Shown piece by piece: positions 57,176 to 64,000 of a DNA stretch of 64,000 nt (position 1 is the first letter of the stretch; every line of letters starts with the position of its first letter). This DNA comes from Thermoguttaceae bacterium. GTDB taxonomy: Bacteria > Planctomycetota > Planctomycetia > Pirellulales > Thermoguttaceae. A model generated the notes under the pieces. The model was given only the letters and a program-made list of their open reading frames with translations. It was not told the DNA's origin and did no database searches. The stretch is taken from contig JAFSMO010000027.1 in assembly GCA_017447865.1 (NCBI GenBank), forward strand, positions 1 through 64,000. The letters are read 5' to 3'. The position numbers and the translations under genes were made by a program.

Positions 57176-60100
57176 ATGACGAAATCGATGAATGAGCGTT
57201 TGACTCAGGCTTCTCGCAAGAACAACAATCACAAGGAGCGCGATCTCCGAATGGAGTCCCTGGAAGAGCGCCAGCTCCTGAGCGTCTCCCCCGCTTCGGC
57301 TGTGTCTGATGATGTGGATTATGCGTGTATCGCTCCGGCCGACATGACGCCCATGGAATCTGCGCCGGTCGTGGAAATGAACCTCACGGACGAAGTTCCG
57401 ACGCTGGACACCCCGGTCGCGCTGGGCGCCGATTGGGGGCCTTCGGATGGGACTCTCTTATTCTGCGGTTATAACTTTACGATTACAAGTGGTTCGGCCA
57501 CGTATGATGAAGGTGGAAATACCATTTCTATTACTGGTAATGCAACGATTATTAATGATTCCGACCCGGATACAACCGATTTAAGCGTTGAGATTACCTG
57601 CAACGGAGAGTTATCAGTTGGCACCACTCTGGTTTCTGGCAGCTCCATCTCGATGACCGGCGGCGCTTTGACCGTCAATTCGGGCTGCGATGTTCCGACG
57701 GTGAACTCGTCCGGAATTACCATCAGCGGAGCCGGAACGATCGGCACGCTGAATTTGAACGGCGCGACGACCGTCAACAGCATTGGAACGATCACCTCCG
57801 CCACGGGTAATAATAATCTGACGGTCAAGGGAGGAAAGGTTACCGGTGTCACCAGTAACGGCGCGGTTTCCGTCAGCGATTCGGGAACGATCGGTTCATA
57901 TACTTCGACCAGCGGCTCTTTGTCGGTCGGTTCGGGCCGCACGGTCGCCGATGTGTACTCGTCTGGCGCTTCCATCAGCGGCGCAGGAACGGTTACGAAT
58001 CTGCATTTGAACGGCGGAACGACCAACGTCAGTGTCGCATCTGTTGGCACGGCCAGTGGTTCCTATGCAATTAATATTACCAGCGGAACGGTTGGAAGTA
58101 TCACAAGCTCCAGCGCGATCACGTGCTCCGGCGGAGCGATCACCACTGCCACGACCAGCGGCAACGTTACCATCAGCGGCGCCGGAACGATTGGTACGCT
58201 CACGATGACCAACGGCGCGCTGACCGTCAATAAGGCGTGCGATTCCATGACGGTGAACTCGTCCGGAATTACCATCACCGGAACCGGAACGGTCAAAGAA
58301 GTCGTTTTGGCCAACGACACGACCACGAAGGTCAACAGCGGAACGGTTACCACGGCCAGCGGCACGGGCAATATTACCGTCCAGGGCGGTACGGTCACCA
58401 ACGTTACGGGCACCGGCGCGACCACTATCAGCAGCGGGTCGATCGGCCTCATTAATAATTCCGGTACGCTTGCGGTCAACGGCGGAACGGTCGGCGAAGT
58501 CGCGGGTTCCCGATCGGTCTCCATGACCAATGGTACGATTACCAAAGCCACCGGCAGCAACGATATTGCCGTCAATGGCGGAAAAGTCAACGAGTATTCG
58601 GGTTCCGGTACCGTAACTGTCAATACCAACCTGGATTCTGACAGTCCGATCACGATGAAAAGCGGCAGTTTGTCCGTTACATCGGGCAGTACCGTCAATA
58701 AGGTGAACTCCTTCGGCTGTGCCATCAGCGGCGACGTCACCAATCTTGCGTTGACCAGCGGCACGACGACCGTCAGCGCCGGTACGGTTTCCACCGTTAC
58801 GGGGACCGGCAACGTTACCGTCAGCGGCACCGGAGCGGTCGGTACTTTCTCGAGCAACGGCACCTTGACGATCAATAACACCCCGGCTGCGAACAGCGCG
58901 ATCACGATCGGCAGCGCGAATTCGAACGTCGTCATGGGTGGTTATAAATATTCGACCACCACTCCGAACGCAACGGTAACCGTCGGAACAAGCGGCAATA
59001 TTATTACCACCGGCGGGGCCGTCGCGATTGCCGACGCCGACACGGATACTTCGAATAACGCGACGCTCACGATCACCAACAACGACTCGTTGACGGTCGG
59101 TACGGTTTTGGGCAATAACAGTACGGTCAAAGGCGACTCGGACGGTTCGACCGTTACGATGTTTGGCTATACCTTCGGGCTTGCTAACGCTAGTGCCGAG
59201 GTCAAGAGCACCGGAACGAACAGCGTTACGACCTCGGGTACGGTGACGATTACCAGCGCGGGGTCTTCGTCCATTGCGATTACCAACAGCGGCGCGCTGA
59301 AGGTCAGTGCGCCTCTGGCTTCCGGCAGCACGGTGACCCTGGTCAATGGCGGCAAGCTGACCAATAACTCCGGCGCCGAAATGACCACGAACTTCCTTGG
59401 CTACACTTTCACGCTTGCCAATGGCGCCACGTTTGCAATTACCGGGGACAATATTGTTACCACCACCGGTACCGTGACGGTCACCGACGACACCTCCACG
59501 GCCGATGCGAACATCGAGATCAACTGCACCTCCGGAAATCTGACGGTCAATACCACTCTGGCGGGGACCAGCTACGTCGATTTGGCCAGCGGCAGCAAAC
59601 TGTCCGTTGCTTCGGGCAAGACGGTTCCCACGGTGAACTCGAACGGAGGCACCTTCAGCGGTTCCGGAACGATCACGACCCTGGATCTGGTCAGCGGCAC
59701 GACCACCGTCAGCGGCGGAACGGTCGGCTCGACCACCGGCAGCGGCGCGGTCAGCGTCACCGGAGGATCGATCACCAGTGCGACCAGTACCGGCGCGGTC
59801 AGCGTCAACGGCGGGTCGATCGGCACGGTCAGCAATTCCACGAATATTACCCTCGGTTCTTCCGGTTCGATCACTCTCGTTGAGCTGAAGAGCGGCGGAG
59901 CCACGACCACCATCAACGGCGCCGGCAAGATCACCGAAGTCTCGAGCAGCGGCAACAGCACCATCAGCGGTTCCGGCAAGATCGGGACGCTCACGTTGGC
60001 CAACGGCACGACCACGACCGTCAGCGGCACCACGATCGACGCAACCAGCACCGGCACCGCTAATCTTACCGTCACCGGCGGTACGGTGACCAACTCGTAC

Positions 60101-63100
60101 ACTTCCGGCGCGATCAGCGTCAGCGGCGGAACGGTTACGACTGTTTCGAATTCCAAAGATATCACGCTCAACAGCCCCGGCACGATCGGGACCGTCAATC
60201 TGGTGAGCGGCACGTCCACGACCCCGGCCACGACCTCCATCAACGGCTCCGGCAAGGTCGGCGCCGTCAAGAGCAGCGGCAACAACGTCATCAGCGGCTC
60301 CGGCAAGATCGGCACGCTTACCCTGCAGTCCGGCACGACCGAAGTCAGCGGCACGACGGTCGATGAAACCGGCGGTTCCGGCGACTTGAAAGTCAGCGGC
60401 GGAACGGTCACTCAGGCCAAGGCGACCGGCGCGGTCAGCGTCAGCGCAGGCACGGTCGGTACGGTCACGAACGCCAGCGGCGTCACGTGCACCCTCAACG
60501 GAAAAATCACCACGGTCACCATTTCGGGCAAGACGGAGGTCAGCGCGAACGGAGAAATTACCAACGTCAGCGGCACCGGCGCGACCGAGATCACCGGCGG
60601 GTCGATCGGTACGATCACGAACGCCAGCGGCGTCGAGTGCTCCGGCGGATCGATCACCACGGTCAATATTGCGAATACGACCACACTCGACGGCCCTGGA
60701 ACGATCGGCGAAGTCAAGGGTTCCGGCGCGGTTGAAATCAGCGACGGTACGATCACCACAGTCTCCGGCAGCGGCGCGATCACGGCCACCGGCGGTACGA
60801 TCACCACGGCCAGCGGCAACGGTAACATCGACATCAGCCACGGCACGATCACCACGGCCAGCGGTTCCGGCACGATCACCGTCCACGGCGACGGTACCGT
60901 CGGTACGGCCAGCGGCTCGGGCCTGATCACCATCAGCGACGGCTCGATCGGTAAAGTCACGGGTTCCAGCAACGTCCTCCTCAGCAACGAGGGCGCGATC
61001 GGCGAGATCTCGACGACCAGCACCGGCACCGTCGGTATCAGCGGCGGTACGATCACCACGGCCAGCGGCTCCGGCAAGATCACCGTCGATGGCGGTACAA
61101 TCGAGCACGTTACGTCAGGTGCGGCGGTCGAAATTAACGGCAAGGATAATGCCGACACCATTACGGTTGATAACGCGGTTGTGGTCAAGAATGCCTCCAA
61201 TGAGACGATTTCCAGTGTTACGTTTGATTCCACCTCAACTTCCAACGTGACGATCAACGCCGGCGGCGGCAACGACGAGATCACGGTCACCGAAGACCCG
61301 ACCTCCGGCGCTTTGACGATCAACGGCGAAGGCGGGGACGACTATATCGCGGTTTCTGCGGCCTCGAACTCCGGCACGCTGACGCTCAACGGCGGTGGTG
61401 GGAACGACGTCATCGCCACCGGCGGTCTGGCGGCCACGGTCGACGGACAAGGGGACAGCGACCTCATCATCGCGGGCAAGTTTACCGGCAATGCGGCTAC
61501 GCTCAAAACCTGGAACGGCGACGCTGCCAAGGCTCTGACCTGGAGCCTGGACGGAACGCTATCCGCCGATACGGTTGCGGCAGCTTCGGCCAGCGCGACG
61601 GTGAATGACGACAGCACCGACGTTCTGTACTACAATACTACCGGCGCAACCCCGACGCTCACCAACAACACTTTGGCTCTTGGGCTGACCTCCACGAGCA
61701 CGACCATCATCGTGACGGCCGCGAATGAAGCCGACACTTCACTCTCGACGATCACCATGGCGGAGGCGTATGCGGCCATGGCGGCCACTCCGGGGGCCTA
61801 TACGCTCGGCTTCAAGAATAGTGAATACATCGTCAACAGCACGCTGCCCGTCTATGCCAACACGACGGAGGCCAACAAACTGACCATCGACGGCAAGCAC
61901 ACTTACAGCGCCATTTACGGTGAAGTGGCCGAGCAGGCGGTGACGCTCAAAGTCGGGAACTTCGCGCCTGGTGAGGATACCGCCTATATGAAGGTGGCGG
62001 CAAACACCTACGTCGTACTCGATGGCCTGACCTTCACGAAGAGCGCCGGTTCCCAGGCGGTCGGTGGTATCGACGTCGCGGGTACGCTCAAACTGACCGG
62101 CGGCACGACGGTTTCAAAATTCAAGGCCGACGGTATCGTCAATACCAGCTCCAATACGGTTATCCTTGACGGTGCCGTGATCAAAGGCAACGACGGCGAT
62201 GGTATTGAAAACACCAGTACCGGTACGCTTTACGTTTACGATGCTGAGATCAGCAAAAACGGCGTGGATGGTATCAACAATGCCGGTCTGCTTTATGTTT
62301 ACAAAGCGAAGATCGCCGAGAACACCGTCGATGGTATTTACAGTGAAGGTACTGCGTATATCGGCCGCAAGGCGGACAGTACGGCGGAACCCCCAGTTAC
62401 GGCAGGAAGTGCCTCCGATATCACAATTTCCGGCAACGAAAAATATGGTATTGAAAACCGAATTGGAAAGCTTGAAGTTTACAATGCAACGATTCAAGGG
62501 AATAAGGTCGGTGGTGTTCGGAACGCGGAGGGAGGCAATACGAGCATCGGTACCCAAGGGACTGGCGATGCTTCTGACGTATTGATTCTAGGATCATCTA
62601 AAGACAACAACTCTCATGGTATTGCGATCCAGGGGGGTACTGTTACGGTTTACAATGCGACTATTAGTGGAAATAAGGGCAGTGGTATCAGCAATGGTAT
62701 GAACAGTACCGCTTCTAAGTTGACGCTGGACGGCAAATCGGCAGGTGCAATCCTCATCGGCAAGGTAATGGAAGGTGACACCACGAAGTATGAGGCTAAC
62801 TCGCAGAACGGTATTAGCAATTCTTCTGTGGGTACGGTTGAGATCAAAAAAGCGACGATCAACGGCAACGCTAAAGTAGGTATTCTCAACGCGGGTATGC
62901 TTGAAATCGGTACCTCAACCGGCGGCGACGCTGCGAATGTCGTGATTTCTTACAACAGCGATTATGGTATTGAAAACACCAGCCGTGGTATTGTTGAAGA
63001 AGGTGTGGTTACGACTCCGGGCCTCCGGGTTTACAATGCGACGATTAACGATAACAGCAAAGATGGTATTTACAACCATAACAAAGGTACTGTGCTCGTC

Positions 63101-64000
63101 GGTGTCTCTGGAAGACCGGCTGAGGACGTTCAGATTTACAAGAATATTCATGATGGTATTGACAACGAAGGTTTAGATTCGACCGTTACCGTTTACAACG
63201 CGAAGATATACGAACATGTCAAAGATGGTAGCAACGAACGTTTTGGTATTAATAACCGAGTAGGCGGTGACGTATTCCTCTATGGCTCTGACGTTACTCT
63301 CAATGGCAGTACAGCCAAATCGATTGATATCTACGGTAACGTTAAAGGGATCAATAGCAACGGTGGGTCTGCGCCGCATAAGAGTACGGTCGTAATAACC
63401 AACGCGTATATCCACGAGAATACGAACATGGGTATTTTGAATCGCGGCGGTGTCATGGAGATCGGTACCCAAGCTGATGTTGGGGCCGATGATGTATTGA
63501 TTGTCAACAATACAAGTGACGGCCTTTTAAATCGTGGTGGTGGCAAGGTTACGATTTACAATGTGACGATCAGTGGAAATACGGGATGTGGGATCTACAA
63601 TGCTGTGGACAGTTTGGGCAGCGCAAATGATACGATATTGAACCTTTACGGTAACAAGGTCGGTGCGATCGTTATTGGCGCTGTGGGGAGCTATCAAGGG
63701 AACAGCAAGCATGGTATTTGGAACGTGGCTAGAGGAGTCGTTGATATTTCCAACACGACGATCAACGGCAATACGACATCCGGAATTTATAATGCTGAAG
63801 GTGGCAAGGTCAAGCTCCAAGGTACGGTTACCGAGAGTACGGAGCCTGGCCATATCAGAGAGTCGATCCGGATTACGAACAACTCCGTAGACGGTTTTTA
63901 CAATGCGGCCGACTTGAGCGAAGATGGCTACGAGATCAAAAATGTGTACTTCTACAACAACGGTAAGGATGGTATTGAAAACAATGGCGGAAACGCCCAA
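57176..64000 (+). CDS. giant LEPR-XLL-type repetitive surface protein (partial)
   Basis: The frame is open from ATG 57176 to the right edge: 2275 codons with no stop. Near the N-terminus lies RMESLEERQLLSV (~25-37), the LEPR-XLL-like motif that starts many very large planctomycete proteins and is thought to be a sorting signal. From ~70 to ~1320 the protein is Gly/Ser/Thr/Val-rich with a 16-residue unit, for example GTVTTASGTGNITVQG then GTVTNVTGTGATTISS, a probable beta-solenoid. At ~1360-1430 are RTX-like Ca-binding motifs (GGGGNDEITV, GEGGDDYIAV, GGGGNDVIAT). From ~1610 to the edge are parallel beta-helix coils of the type YNATISGN-x-x-x-GISN. It is probably an adhesin or cell-cover protein. 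The end is not in the window. Confidence 0.88.
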   Translation, partial: MTKSMNERLTQASRKNNNHKERDLRMESLEERQLLSVSPASAVSDDVDYACIAPADMTPMESAPVVEMNLTDEVPTLDTPVALGADWGPSDGTLLFCGYNFTITSGSATYDEGGNTISITGNATIINDSDPDTTDLSVEITCNGELSVGTTLVSGSSISMTGGALTVNSGCDVPTVNSSGITISGAGTIGTLNLNGATTVNSIGTITSATGNNNLTVKGGKVTGVTSNGAVSVSDSGTIGSYTSTSGSLSVGSGRTVADVYSSGASISGAGTVTNLHLNGGTTNVSVASVGTASGSYAINITSGTVGSITSSSAITCSGGAITTATTSGNVTISGAGTIGTLTMTNGALTVNKACDSMTVNSSGITITGTGTVKEVVLANDTTTKVNSGTVTTASGTGNITVQGGTVTNVTGTGATTISSGSIGLINNSGTLAVNGGTVGEVAGSRSVSMTNGTITKATGSNDIAVNGGKVNEYSGSGTVTVNTNLDSDSPITMKSGSLSVTSGSTVNKVNSFGCAISGDVTNLALTSGTTTVSAGTVSTVTGTGNVTVSGTGAVGTFSSNGTLTINNTPAANSAITIGSANSNVVMGGYKYSTTTPNATVTVGTSGNIITTGGAVAIADADTDTSNNATLTITNNDSLTVGTVLGNNSTVKGDSDGSTVTMFGYTFGLANASAEVKSTGTNSVTTSGTVTITSAGSSSIAITNSGALKVSAPLASGSTVTLVNGGKLTNNSGAEMTTNFLGYTFTLANGATFAITGDNIVTTTGTVTVTDDTSTADANIEINCTSGNLTVNTTLAGTSYVDLASGSKLSVASGKTVPTVNSNGGTFSGSGTITTLDLVSGTTTVSGGTVGSTTGSGAVSVTGGSITSATSTGAVSVNGGSIGTVSNSTNITLGSSGSITLVELKSGGATTTINGAGKITEVSSSGNSTISGSGKIGTLTLANGTTTTVSGTTIDATSTGTANLTVTGGTVTNSYTSGAISVSGGTVTTVSNSKDITLNSPGTIGTVNLVSGTSTTPATTSINGSGKVGAVKSSGNNVISGSGKIGTLTLQSGTTEVSGTTVDETGGSGDLKVSGGTVTQAKATGAVSVSAGTVGTVTNASGVTCTLNGKITTVTISGKTEVSANGEITNVSGTGATEITGGSIGTITNASGVECSGGSITTVNIANTTTLDGPGTIGEVKGSGAVEISDGTITTVSGSGAITATGGTITTASGNGNIDISHGTITTASGSGTITVHGDGTVGTASGSGLITISDGSIGKVTGSSNVLLSNEGAIGEISTTSTGTVGISGGTITTASGSGKITVDGGTIEHVTSGAAVEINGKDNADTITVDNAVVVKNASNETISSVTFDSTSTSNVTINAGGGNDEITVTEDPTSGALTINGEGGDDYIAVSAASNSGTLTLNGGGGNDVIATGGLAATVDGQGDSDLIIAGKFTGNAATLKTWNGDAAKALTWSLDGTLSADTVAAASASATVNDDSTDVLYYNTTGATPTLTNNTLALGLTSTSTTIIVTAANEADTSLSTITMAEAYAAMAATPGAYTLGFKNSEYIVNSTLPVYANTTEANKLTIDGKHTYSAIYGEVAEQAVTLKVGNFAPGEDTAYMKVAANTYVVLDGLTFTKSAGSQAVGGIDVAGTLKLTGGTTVSKFKADGIVNTSSNTVILDGAVIKGNDGDGIENTSTGTLYVYDAEISKNGVDGINNAGLLYVYKAKIAENTVDGIYSEGTAYIGRKADSTAEPPVTAGSASDITISGNEKYGIENRIGKLEVYNATIQGNKVGGVRNAEGGNTSIGTQGTGDASDVLILGSSKDNNSHGIAIQGGTVTVYNATISGNKGSGISNGMNSTASKLTLDGKSAGAILIGKVMEGDTTKYEANSQNGISNSSVGTVEIKKATINGNAKVGILNAGMLEIGTSTGGDAANVVISYNSDYGIENTSRGIVEEGVVTTPGLRVYNATINDNSKDGIYNHNKGTVLVGVSGRPAEDVQIYKNIHDGIDNEGLDSTVTVYNAKIYEHVKDGSNERFGINNRVGGDVFLYGSDVTLNGSTAKSIDIYGNVKGINSNGGSAPHKSTVVITNAYIHENTNMGILNRGGVMEIGTQADVGADDVLIVNNTSDGLLNRGGGKVTIYNVTISGNTGCGIYNAVDSLGSANDTILNLYGNKVGAIVIGAVGSYQGNSKHGIWNVARGVVDISNTTINGNTTSGIYNAEGGKVKLQGTVTESTEPGHIRESIRITNNSVDGFYNAADLSEDGYEIKNVYFYNNGKDGIENNGGNAQ

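Noticed and set aside
57896..61108. Long minus-strand frame (~1070 codons) opposite the giant adhesin
   Set aside because: It is a shadow of the plus-strand repeat. Regular Gly/Thr/Ser codons leave the opposite frames free of stops, its translation is low-complexity, and it has no start signals.

Overview
The window looks like a chromosome segment of an anaerobic, probably gut-associated planctomycete. The evidence is three DUF1559 proteins with type IV-pilin-like N-termini, two PEP-CTERM proteins, a BBP2-type porin, a giant protein with an N-terminal LEPR-XLL-like motif, a membrane Ser/Thr kinase, a glycyl radical enzyme and a LarC nickel-insertion protein. A Thermoguttaceae-like lineage is a guess. 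I see no phage, integrase, transposase, CRISPR array or tRNA gene.

Layout. 1-300: 3' end of 23S rRNA and a 5S rRNA. 300-1300: a small membrane-protein gene (minus) behind a strongly folded segment, then REP-like palindromes. 1.4-6.7 kb: larC, a Sel1 lipoprotein, dprA with an overlapping alpha/beta hydrolase, and a homocysteine S-methyltransferase-like enzyme. 6.7-14.5 kb (minus): a two-gene ABC exporter of the MacB/LolCDE type, a DUF1559 protein, an exported protein of unknown role and a HEAT/TPR protein. 14.8-26.3 kb: a large secreted glycosidase-like protein, asd (plus), a porin, DUF1559, and two LamG/PEP-CTERM proteins around a DUF559 endonuclease gene embedded in palindromic repeats. 26.4-32.5 kb: a Tat-exported cysteine-rich protein, a glycyl radical enzyme, a LexA-like repressor and a short SecA. 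32.6-44.3 kb: a kinase, a Tat-signal TIM-barrel protein, DUF1559, a 58-aa coiled-coil gene, a DUF11-like surface protein, and three secreted hydrolases in a row. 44.7-53.2 kb: holA-ribD-rsmG, an STN-domain protein, rpsU and purB. 53.5-64.0 kb: a cysteine-rich autotransporter and the start of a giant repetitive adhesin. The adhesin is open from 57176 to the window edge (2275 codons) with no stop, and long opposite-strand frames across it are shadows.

Two themes recur. First, most proteins are exported: signal peptides, Tat signals, a lipobox, PEP-CTERM, barrels and secreted carbohydrate- and phosphoester-cleaving enzymes, as expected of a polymer-degrading Gram-negative cell. Second, many intergenic gaps, mostly at 3' ends of genes, hold palindromes built from short repeated words. 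At least five unrelated word families share this layout, and some supply the stop codon or last residues of the preceding gene. Recognisable promoters are sigma70-like with a 16-17 bp spacer, and several rho-independent terminators are clear.

The observations I rate highest are the folded RNA candidate at 834-1068, the giant LEPR-XLL protein with 16-residue repeats, the LexA-like protein lacking the cleavage site and catalytic lysine, the 3'-end palindromes, and the DUF559 gene inside one of those palindrome families. All calls come from reading the sequence. No database search was run.
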